From: Planctomycetota bacterium
GTDB taxonomy: Bacteria; Planctomycetota; Phycisphaerae; Sedimentisphaerales; UBA12454
DNA: 10,138 nucleotides
Direction: 5' to 3'
NCBI GenBank assembly: GCA_018828825.1
Contig: JAHJUV010000008.1
Span: forward strand, 1 to 10,138
Under the pieces are notes generated by a model. It was not told where the DNA came from. It saw only the letters and a list, made by a program, of their open reading frames with translations, and ran no database searches. The translations under genes and the position numbers were made by a program. Below are positions 1 to 6,054 of this stretch, one piece after another (positions within the stretch are counted from its first letter, which is position 1; the number at the start of each line of letters is the position of its first letter).

Positions 1-1
1 A

Positions 2-85
2 AACGCGGCAGGCCTTATCGACCTTTCGAAAGATACAAGGTTCAATACACTGGTCAAACGAGAGGGAATCCCAATCTATGGCTAA
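2..85 (+). CDS. Possible C-terminal fragment of a plus-strand gene running in from the left edge
   Basis: The frame starting at base 2 is open from the window edge to a TAA at 83-85 and encodes 27 residues. The peptide has protein-like composition (NAAGLIDLSKDTRF, then NTLVKREGIPIYG) and resembles a normal soluble C-terminus, but I do not recognise the family. It would converge on the minus-strand genes and overlap the end of the 60-residue gene at 54-236 by about 30 bases. An ATG at 78 overlaps its last codons and opens a 23-residue frame ending at 149. With so little sequence, this could be chance. Confidence 0.3.
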   Translation, partial: NAAGLIDLSKDTRFNTLVKREGIPIYG

Positions 86-236
86 CACAAGGGAAAAAAT
101 CGAGGCAGAGCTTGCCATTACGGTTTATAATAACATATTGGCCGAGTAACGCTTTTCGCTGCAATTCTTCCCGTACCGCTTTTCGAAGACATCTGCCGGC
201 AATTATCGCCATTAAACTGGGTTGTTTTGTAGTCAT
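54..236 (-). CDS. Small protein of unknown function, last gene of the gpmI/toxin-antitoxin unit
   Basis: This is a 60-residue product of unknown function. Support for a real gene is an ATG at 234-236 preceded by AGAAGG with a 7-nt spacer, and a position only 18 nt after the stop of the nucleotidyltransferase antitoxin gene on the same strand. Residues about 18-42 (CLRKAVREELQRK, then ALLGQYVIINRNGK) look like an amphipathic helix followed by a short beta hairpin. From memory this resembles small planctomycete hypothetical proteins with a 'GQYVVxxRDGK' core. The tail after residue 43 (CLDFFPCVSHRLGFPLV) looks less protein-like and overlaps a possible convergent gene, so the 3' end may be altered. 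There is no signal peptide or membrane segment. Co-transcription with the toxin-antitoxin pair is an inference from spacing. Confidence 0.5.
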   Translation of the reverse strand: MTTKQPSLMAIIAGRCLRKAVREELQRKALLGQYVIINRNGKLCLDFFPCVSHRLGFPLV

Positions 237-254
237 CTGACTGCCTTCTACTGA

Positions 255-572
255 CTACTGAATCCTGTGTTCTTTTTTGTCCTGTATAATTTCGTAATTG
301 TCTTCTATAATCGCTCTAAACGAATCCGAAATGGCGTTGTAATCCACTACATCCACTCTGAACGGCAAATCTGATTTCTCAAACGCTTCTTTCAAAAGCA
401 TTTTGACCCTCCGCTTGATTTTTTCCGCCCCGACAATCGCAATGTCAAGGTCGGAATAATTTTTCGCTGTCCCACAGACCCTCGAACCAAACGCTCGAAC
501 TTCACAATCGCCGACGTATTCGGCAAGTATGCGTTTTATTGTTTCCAGATACCGCTCGGAAATATCAGGCAT
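255..572 (-). CDS. mntA: MNT-type minimal nucleotidyltransferase, antitoxin of a HEPN/MNT pair
   Basis: This 105-residue protein is a stand-alone DNA polymerase beta-type nucleotidyltransferase domain of the HI0073/MntA family. Residues 29-43 give the full GSX10DXD signature (G29-S30, D41-L-D43), and the strand RVDVVDY places the usual third acidic metal ligand at D74, so the site looks catalytically intact. In characterised MntA-HepT systems the MNT protein neutralises its HEPN RNase partner by transferring AMP units to the tyrosine of the HEPN RX4HXY motif. The same job is inferred here. Its ATG overlaps the 3' end of the HEPN gene by 8 nt (ATGCCTGA), the usual toxin-first coupled arrangement. 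The length is normal for the family. It could instead be a nucleotidyltransferase with no toxin role. Confidence 0.87.
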   Translation of the reverse strand: MPDISERYLETIKRILAEYVGDCEVRAFGSRVCGTAKNYSDLDIAIVGAEKIKRRVKMLLKEAFEKSDLPFRVDVVDYNAISDSFRAIIEDNYEIIQDKKEHRIQ

Positions 573-987
573 TACGCGCCTCTAACGCTTCGAGTAATTT
601 TTTTGCATCAGCAAGAAAAATACGAGACGTTTCAAAAACATCATCTGCCGTCTCCTCATCATAAGTATGAGCTGTTTCGTTTCGAGCATCGTGATATTCC
701 ATCCATTGGTCAACATCCGAAAGCAGCCGGTTTTCTGCGCTTAATCTGAATAGTTCCCGCCTCGTTATACCATCAACATAGGCCGAACCGATATTGACTT
801 CCAGCCACCGCCTCATAAACTTCCAGCACAATTCATAAGAGAATTCAAAGTTCTGGATAACCCCTGCCCTTATAGCATCTTTCGTATCGTCGTCCAACTC
901 GGCAGCTAATGTCTTGTTTTCAGCGACTTTTAACGTTTTTCCCAAAGACTCAATAGCCTTACGGAGACTGCTTAAATCCAGCTTCAT
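565..987 (-). CDS. hepT: HEPN-domain protein of the HI0074/HepT family, probable RNase toxin
   Basis: This 140-residue all-helical protein belongs to the 'nucleotidyltransferase substrate-binding' (HI0074-like) family, now viewed as HEPN RNase toxins. It carries RNETAHTY at residues 102-109, an exact RX4HXY motif: R102 and H107 would form the RNase site, and Y109 is the residue modified by the MNT antitoxin in characterised HepT-MntA pairs. The segment FSYELCWKFMRR (about 49-60) is the typical core helix. The start is placed at ATG 985-987, because GGAGGTG lies 6 nt upstream. An in-frame ATG 15 nt further upstream would put that ribosome binding site inside the gene. The stop codon of gpmI is only 16 nt upstream, so the toxin is probably co-transcribed with a glycolytic gene. 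Family call is firm; toxicity is inferred. Confidence 0.88.
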   Translation of the reverse strand: MKLDLSSLRKAIESLGKTLKVAENKTLAAELDDDTKDAIRAGVIQNFEFSYELCWKFMRRWLEVNIGSAYVDGITRRELFRLSAENRLLSDVDQWMEYHDARNETAHTYDEETADDVFETSRIFLADAKKLLEALEARNA

Positions 988-993
988 TATATT

Positions 994-1000
994 CACCTCC
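994..1000 (-). promoter_or_regulatory. Strong Shine-Dalgarno for hepT, fixes its start
   Basis: GGAGGTG on the minus strand lies 6 nt before the ATG at 985-987 and just after the gpmI stop. It argues against the upstream ATG at 1000-1002, which would leave the ribosome binding site inside the coding region. Confidence 0.75.
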
Positions 1001-1003
1001 AAT

Positions 1004-2575
1004 TCACTCGAGCAATAAACTTTTTCCGGTCATCTCCTGGGGCTGAGGAATTTCCATCATCTCCAGCAGTGTCGGTAAACAATCGGCAAGTCTTCCGCCG
1101 CTGCGGAGTTTTTTGTCTTTATTAAGCTCATCGAAAACAATCAGCGGGACATCGCCGGTTGTATGCGAGGTATAAGGATTACCTTTTTCATCGCGCATTT
1201 TTTCAAAATTGCCGTGGTCGGCGGTGATAATCGCAGCTCCTCCAAGCTGTTTTACCTTATCAAGAACTCTCCCGACACAGGTATCGACCGTCTCGGCCGC
1301 TTTAACAGCCGCTTCAAGGATTCCGGTGTGGCCGACCATATCGGGATTGGCGAAATTTATTACGAAACAATCATATTTGTCCGCCTCAAGCCGTTGCATC
1401 ACAACATCGCAAACCTCGAACGCGCTCATTTCCGGCTTTAAATCATAAGTTCGAACTTTCGGAGATGGAATAATCTGTCTGTCTTCGCCGGGAAACGGAG
1501 TTTCAGTATAGTCATTAAAGAAAAACGTTACGTGAGCGTACTTTTCAGTTTCGGCGCATCGGAACTGTTTAAGCCCCAGTGAACTGAAATAAGCTGCGGC
1601 GATATTTTTCATCTTCGGCGGCCTTGAAAAAATTATCGGCGCCGGAATCGTAGAGTCATATTCTGTCATACAGAGATAAAAAATCTTCGGTCTTGCCGTT
1701 CTGACAAATCCTGTAAATGTGTCATCGACAAATGCACGAGTAATTTCTCTTGGCCTGTCACCGCGGAAATTGAAGTGAACCACGCCATCGCCGTCCTCAA
1801 TCTTCGCAAGAGGCGCATCCTCTTCATTAACAATACAGACCGGCTCGATAAATTCATCGGTTACCTTCTTTTGATAGCTTTGTTCGACGGCTTCTGCCGC
1901 GCTTTTTGCTCTGCCTCCCTTGCCCATTACCATACATTCATAAGCCTTTTGCACTCTGTCCCATCGGCTATCCCGGTCCATCCCGTAAAATCGTCCCATT
2001 ATGGTGGCGATTTTGCCTGCGCCGATTTCGGACATTTTTTGTTCAATCTGGGCCAGGTATCCTTTGCCGCTGTCCGGCGGAGAATCCCTGCCGTCGGTAA
2101 ACGCATGCAGATAAACTTTCGTAAGGTTGTTTCTTTTCGCGAACTCAAGCAGACCGTAAAGGTGTTGTAGAAGTGTATGGACTCCAATATCGCTGCACAA
2201 TCCGAGCAGATGAAGTTTGCCGTTATGTTCTTTTATATAATTGGCCAGTTTGAGCAGTTCGGCGTTTTCAAAGAAAGAACCGTCGCGAATAGTCTTGCTG
2301 ATTCTGACCGATTCCTGGTCGACAATTCTGCCGGCCCCGAGGTTTTGATGTCCGACTTCGCTGTTTCCCATAGTGCCTGCGGGCAGGCCGACATCTTCGC
2401 CGCTCGTATGTATAATACAGTTCGGGTACCGGCTCATAAGCATATCATCCACAGGTACTTTAGCCTGCTTTATAGCGTTACATACATCATCCTTTGGATT
2501 GGGGTTATATCCCCAGCCATCACGGATAATAAGGACAAAAGGCTTTCGTTTAAGACTTACTTTCTCTTTAGTCAT
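1004..2575 (-). CDS. gpmI: 2,3-bisphosphoglycerate-independent phosphoglycerate mutase
   Basis: This cytosolic glycolytic/gluconeogenic enzyme interconverts 3- and 2-phosphoglycerate through a phosphoserine intermediate with two metal ions, usually Mn. At 523 residues it is of normal length. The catalytic phosphatase-like domain is split. Its N-terminal part holds D19 in IIRDGWG and the nucleophile S72 in MGNSEVGHQNLGAGR. Its C-terminal part holds NPDMVGHTG (D412, H416), TADHGNFE (D453, H454) and H471 in SHTTGDVP. The inserted phosphotransferase domain shows FTDGRDSPP (159-167), GRFYGMDRDSRWDR and NFRGDRPREITRAF. NFRGDRPRE differs slightly from the common NFRADRARQ form, with both arginines kept. 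The ATG at 2575 has AGAGG a few bases upstream. The gene heads a unit continuing into hepT, mntA and a small gene. A promoter candidate lies at 2617-2645. Confidence 0.97.
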   Translation of the reverse strand: MTKEKVSLKRKPFVLIIRDGWGYNPNPKDDVCNAIKQAKVPVDDMLMSRYPNCIIHTSGEDVGLPAGTMGNSEVGHQNLGAGRIVDQESVRISKTIRDGSFFENAELLKLANYIKEHNGKLHLLGLCSDIGVHTLLQHLYGLLEFAKRNNLTKVYLHAFTDGRDSPPDSGKGYLAQIEQKMSEIGAGKIATIMGRFYGMDRDSRWDRVQKAYECMVMGKGGRAKSAAEAVEQSYQKKVTDEFIEPVCIVNEEDAPLAKIEDGDGVVHFNFRGDRPREITRAFVDDTFTGFVRTARPKIFYLCMTEYDSTIPAPIIFSRPPKMKNIAAAYFSSLGLKQFRCAETEKYAHVTFFFNDYTETPFPGEDRQIIPSPKVRTYDLKPEMSAFEVCDVVMQRLEADKYDCFVINFANPDMVGHTGILEAAVKAAETVDTCVGRVLDKVKQLGGAAIITADHGNFEKMRDEKGNPYTSHTTGDVPLIVFDELNKDKKLRSGGRLADCLPTLLEMMEIPQPQEMTGKSLLLE

Positions 2576-2616
2576 AATACCTCTGAAAAATCTTAATCAT
2601 TGGATACGAGCAGGGT

Positions 2617-2645
2617 ATGTTAAGGAAAAGCACTGCAGAAGTCAA
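2617..2645 (-). promoter_or_regulatory. Candidate sigma70-type promoter for gpmI-hepT-mntA
   Basis: On the minus strand, TTGACT (2640-2645, 5 of 6 to the -35 consensus) is followed by a 17-nt spacer and TAACAT (2617-2622, 4 of 6 to the -10 consensus). Transcription would start near 2610, giving a leader of about 35 nt that contains the gpmI ribosome binding site. Position and spacing are good, but consensus boxes also arise by chance in AT-rich gaps. Confidence 0.42.
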
Positions 2646-2660
2646 ATGCTAAAGAAGTTC

Positions 2661-2699
2661 AAAAATGCTAACTTGCGCATCTAAATAACTTTAAATGCG
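2661..2699 (-). terminator. Hairpin with downstream T-run after gspM, possible terminator
   Basis: Just past the gspM stop, bases 2699 to 2676 on the minus strand fold into a 10-bp stem (one G-T pair) with a GTTA loop. The stem is AT-rich in its upper half. Five T residues follow at 2665-2661, 10 nt beyond the stem. A second, competing small stem (ATGC...GCAT, 2680-2665) ends directly at the T-run. Either could end the gsp transcript. The structure is weak for a classic intrinsic terminator. Confidence 0.33.
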
Positions 2700-2711
2700 G
2701 AATGTTTCTTT

Positions 2712-3215
2712 CTATTCATAATAAATAAATCTTATATCAGTTTTCCAGATGTCTTTTTCACCTTTGATTTTCGCCAGAGTCGCGTTAGTGCACTGCAGGT
2801 TCGACCAGCGCATATGCATAATCGAAAGGAACCTTGAAAATCTTTCAATATCGATTCTGTCTATCGTCATTGAAGCGTCCTGATTTTTCTGACCCCCCTT
2901 TATTTTTCGTATCGGGCTTGAACTGATTCTATAACTGGTCGGCGATATCTTGCAAAGGCGGGTTACCTGGTCAACCGCGGTGGTGTAATCGAACTCTCCG
3001 CCGTTTTTCTTCGAATTTGCATAATCAAGTCTTTGCGGGTCGAGGTTGAGTATTTCGCTGATAAGTTCTCTGGCCTGGGCATATTCCTTAACTGTCTTTT
3101 CCAGATTATTCTCAGCGCCAGGGATACCGATACTGAAAAGCCAGACAGGCCATAAGCCAATGACTATCGGCACAAGCACATAGTAAAAAATCGGCTTTTT
3201 ATAAATATCTTTCAC
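2712..3215 (-). CDS. gspM: Type II secretion GspM-like inner-membrane protein
   Basis: This 167-residue bitopic protein is called GspM mainly by position (after gspL, last in the operon) and by layout. It has a short cytoplasmic N-terminus, one membrane helix at about residues 9-29 (FYYVLVPIVIGLWPVWLFSI), a helical stretch at about 35-57 that could pair with GspL, and a small alpha/beta periplasmic region that would fit the ferredoxin-like GspM fold. GspM binds GspL and links the platform to the pseudopilus. The start is a GTG (3213-3215): AGGA lies 8-9 nt upstream and the gspL stop 11 nt upstream, and no ATG fits better. Sequence similarity to proteobacterial GspM is not obvious by eye, so PilO-like would be an equally fair label. 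Confidence 0.68.
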   Translation of the reverse strand: MKDIYKKPIFYYVLVPIVIGLWPVWLFSIGIPGAENNLEKTVKEYAQARELISEILNLDPQRLDYANSKKNGGEFDYTTAVDQVTRLCKISPTSYRISSSPIRKIKGGQKNQDASMTIDRIDIERFSRFLSIMHMRWSNLQCTNATLAKIKGEKDIWKTDIRFIYYE

Positions 3216-3226
3216 TGGTCAATCCT

Positions 3227-4660
3227 TTATTTTAATTCTATAGTCAGCCTGAAATTGTCTCTGCCGTTTTTCGATTCATAAGTGGAACTTCCTCTGACAA
3301 GCTTGGGGTGTTTGTCTATCGCACCGAAAAGCTGCAGGTATCCGCCGCTGCTCGTACTACCGGTAATAGTCATAGTCTTTGTCGTGGCGGCAATTTTTTC
3401 AATTTCTATATCGATATTCTTCGGTACGCTGACAAGTGCCTCGAAAAGAAAAGTGAGTTTTGCCTCTATCGAATCGTCGCCGCTTGCGCTCAGCAGACCG
3501 CTTTTAACGTCTTTTATCCTGTTGATTTCACTCTTGAGTTTTCTGACAGCTTCGCTGCTTTTTGTAAATTTCCCTCCCGACATAGCTATTACATAATCCG
3601 CCTTGAATTTGTCTTCGATTCGTTTGCGGTCTTTGTTGGTTTTATAATACTGCATCTGCAGAAAAACACCTATTGCGACAAAGAACACAAGAAGGCAAAT
3701 ACTGAGAATTTTTATAGTTTTTTCGAGAGCCTCTTTTTTGCCCTCGTAAGGCATAAAATCTGAGCGGAAATCAACCTTTTCGGTTTTTCCCGCAAAGCCG
3801 GCGCCGACACCCGCCGCTATAATCAATTCGAGAGGCTCGATATCCTCCTGAGGCTCAAAAACTATATTTTCCGCAAGGTCCAGAGCCTCTATTTTCAGGC
3901 CGGTCTGGGCGGCAAGGGTTTCAAAATCAATCCGGCCTGTGGTATCGTATATTTTAACCGTTTCAGTCCGTCGTTCCGCACCAAACGCGGCCATAGTCAT
4001 CATTATCTCTCTTGCGAGCAGAGACATTTTATTCTGATTTCCAGAGGTAACAAACGAGCGGACGGTCGCCTTACCGCCTGGCAGCGGCGGGCAAAGGAGA
4101 AAACATCTCGTCTGCGAAATAGCGGTAACAATCGCATTCTCACCGGCAGCATCGATAACCCTGCGAAGACATATCGAATCAGGTTCAATGGATAGAGGGT
4201 CAAGTTTGTTGTTTTGCAGCGAGACTATTATTTCGGATATCACCCCGGCAGGTGCGGCAAATGTCGCCACTTCCGAGCCGGAAAGCTGTTTGCCGACGAC
4301 CTCAAAAGCAACCGCTGTCTGAGCAGCATCTACCGCCAACGCCTCCTCGGCATCGAACTTTATCGTCTGGGCAATCTGGCGATACTCTACAAATTCCGAA
4401 TGAAGTTTCTGCTGCCTGTAGAGTCCGCAATCAATCGCAACGGCAACATCCGAAAAAACAAGCTGTTTTTCGGCACAAACAGAGGCGATGGATTGCGCAG
4501 TTTCGGCAAAGCTAAAGCTCTGCTGCTGTCCTTCCTGCGGGGTTGCAGCAGGAATACAGAACCGCTCCAGAACCTCAATTTTCCCGCCTGTTTTGCTCAA
4601 CAGGACAACGGTAGTTCTGTCACCGGCGATGTATATGCCGAGATATCTGTTCTGTTCCAA
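3227..4660 (-). CDS. gspL: Type II secretion GspL-like / PilM-PilN-like assembly-platform protein
   Basis: This 477-residue bitopic protein couples the cytoplasmic ATPase (GspE, not in this window) to the periplasmic platform. Residues 1-300 form an actin/PilM-like cytoplasmic domain starting with YLGIYIAGDRTTVVLLS. One membrane helix lies at about 316-335 (KILSICLLVFFVAIGVFLQM). It is followed by a charged helical linker (about 338-385) and a small periplasmic alpha/beta domain (about 395-477, with KNIDIEIEKIAATTKTMTIT) like PilN or GspL-C. The start is TTG at 4658-4660: GGAG lies 9 nt upstream, the reading frame begins with the expected first strand, and no ATG is close. It lies 32 nt after gspK and 11 nt before gspM. 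The fused PilM-PilN architecture is standard for GspL; family assignment rests on this layout and on context. Confidence 0.85.
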   Translation of the reverse strand: MEQNRYLGIYIAGDRTTVVLLSKTGGKIEVLERFCIPAATPQEGQQQSFSFAETAQSIASVCAEKQLVFSDVAVAIDCGLYRQQKLHSEFVEYRQIAQTIKFDAEEALAVDAAQTAVAFEVVGKQLSGSEVATFAAPAGVISEIIVSLQNNKLDPLSIEPDSICLRRVIDAAGENAIVTAISQTRCFLLCPPLPGGKATVRSFVTSGNQNKMSLLAREIMMTMAAFGAERRTETVKIYDTTGRIDFETLAAQTGLKIEALDLAENIVFEPQEDIEPLELIIAAGVGAGFAGKTEKVDFRSDFMPYEGKKEALEKTIKILSICLLVFFVAIGVFLQMQYYKTNKDRKRIEDKFKADYVIAMSGGKFTKSSEAVRKLKSEINRIKDVKSGLLSASGDDSIEAKLTFLFEALVSVPKNIDIEIEKIAATTKTMTITGSTSSGGYLQLFGAIDKHPKLVRGSSTYESKNGRDNFRLTIELK

Positions 4661-4692
4661 CTGCCCTTACTCCAAAAATTAACTACTATTGA

Positions 4693-6054
4693 TTATTCGA
4701 CAATTATACCTATTTGCTCGAATTTTCCTTTTTCTTTTTTCAGGCCCGCTGTCGCACAAACAGTTGCCACACCGCTGGTGGCCTTTACGCGAATCGAAAA
4801 ACAATCGCTTTCTGCCGTGATATACCGCTTTGCCTTATCTATCGAGGCATTATAACTGTACAGCCTTCTTGCAAGGTCATCGATATTTTTAAACGGCTCT
4901 TCCTTTCTCAAGGTTATTATCTGTTCGGCAATTTCCACCGAATCTCCCCCGAAAGTAAAGGCCGATTCGAGGACATGTCTCGGCGCCGTGTTTATGTTCA
5001 CTTTATCCGCACCCCATAAACTGATGTATTTCAGGGCCGATTCTGTGCGGTTTTGGTCCTCGTTCACAGGCCTGGCAAGAGTTTCAAGGTTAACCATAGG
5101 GCTGTGCAGAATTTTCGCAAAATCCATCGTATGGCTAATATCTGGCCTGGTCTGCTGAACGGTTTTTCTTCTTGCCGCCCTCCGCTGCCTGGCTCTTCTG
5201 CTGCGTCTTAACCTTGCCCTTCTACTGGCAGAAGCATTTTTGTCATCTTGTTCACTGCTTATTTCTACTTTCGTCGTTGTTACGATCGGCTTAAGATTGG
5301 CACTGAACGGCTTAATCTTTTCTATCTGTTCAAGTTCATCCATAAGAGGTTCGATATCGTTCGGTTCCATTTGCATCCACTCGCAGAACGTTACAACAGC
5401 AGCTTTTGATTCAGATTTAGAGTTTGCGTCTGCACAGATGCCCCAGACTATCGGCAGTTTGGCGTTTTCATCGATAATTTCTATTACTAAATGCGCATCG
5501 CCAAACTCTATTTCAATAGGTTCCGTCACATACGGCCAGGGCGGTCCATAAGGGCCGCGGACATAAAATACATTCACATCACAGATATCGGCGCTATCTT
5601 CTCCCAATAAAGAATTAAAATCCGTCGTCCGGCTATTAGCATCTGTCCACAATGAACTTAAATTCATAAACTGGGCGAGAAAATCATTTTTGTTCAGATT
5701 ATTCGCATCGACCTCTACCGCAAGCTTTTGCGCCCATTCCGTCATCATCAGCCTGTATGCCTCATCGCTCATAGTGAAAAGGTCGGAGAAATCCGGCTCA
5801 TTCGGCCTTGAAACATAATTAGGGTCAACTTCACTGATTGTCGCAAGGGCATATTTCAGTCCGGATTCGCAGGCATATCTCGCCGTCTGGTAATCAATCA
5901 TATACTGCATTCGATGCTTCCACTGACTGACAGATGAACTCAAGCGATATATCAGCGCAGTGAGCAGCACAAGCACAACCATAGTGAGAATCAGGGCCGC
6001 ACCGGGTCTTTGCGTATAAAAAATTATCCGTTTTTTATTATCGTAAAGGTTCAT
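4693..6054 (-). CDS. gspK: Type II secretion minor pseudopilin GspK with arginine-rich insert
   Basis: This 453-residue protein is the large minor pseudopilin that caps the pseudopilus tip with GspI and GspJ. It starts with a basic leader, a cleavage site at G18|A19 and a hydrophobic helix (AALILTMVVLVLLTALIYRL). Position +5 is Leu instead of Glu, the known hallmark of GspK. The C-terminal part contains a helix-hairpin-helix-like stretch (VNINTAPRHVLESAF, then ITLRKEEPFKNIDDLARRL, about 352-398) typical of the T2SSK domain. Residues 278-297 hold 12 Arg and 1 Lys in 20, which is unusual for this family. The start is ATG 6052-6054, preceded by GAGGAGG. It overlaps the gspJ 3' end by 17 nt, so translation is coupled. 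An ATG 51 nt upstream is in frame, but it lies deeper inside gspJ and makes an atypical leader. Confidence 0.9.
   Translation of the reverse strand: MNLYDNKKRIIFYTQRPGAALILTMVVLVLLTALIYRLSSSVSQWKHRMQYMIDYQTARYACESGLKYALATISEVDPNYVSRPNEPDFSDLFTMSDEAYRLMMTEWAQKLAVEVDANNLNKNDFLAQFMNLSSLWTDANSRTTDFNSLLGEDSADICDVNVFYVRGPYGPPWPYVTEPIEIEFGDAHLVIEIIDENAKLPIVWGICADANSKSESKAAVVTFCEWMQMEPNDIEPLMDELEQIEKIKPFSANLKPIVTTTKVEISSEQDDKNASASRRARLRRSRRARQRRAARRKTVQQTRPDISHTMDFAKILHSPMVNLETLARPVNEDQNRTESALKYISLWGADKVNINTAPRHVLESAFTFGGDSVEIAEQIITLRKEEPFKNIDDLARRLYSYNASIDKAKRYITAESDCFSIRVKATSGVATVCATAGLKKEKGKFEQIGIIVE
5164..5223 (-). other. Sequence coding the Arg-rich insert of GspK
   Basis: This polypurine stretch on the coding strand encodes residues 278-297 of GspK (RRARLRRSRRARQRRAARRK). 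It lies between the alpha/beta pseudopilin domain and the C-terminal helix-hairpin-helix region. Neither side looks frameshifted, so it is an in-frame low-complexity linker. Confidence 0.8.

Noticed and set aside
985..1002. Upstream ATG for hepT at 1000-1002
   Set aside because: It would put the strong GGAGGTG ribosome binding site inside the coding sequence. The ATG at 985-987 is correctly spaced from it.
4214..4855. Long plus-strand open frame (213 codons) opposite gspK/gspL
   Set aside because: It lies wholly opposite two well-supported genes, has cysteine/arginine-rich composition and no recognisable domain or ribosome binding site. It is an antisense shadow.
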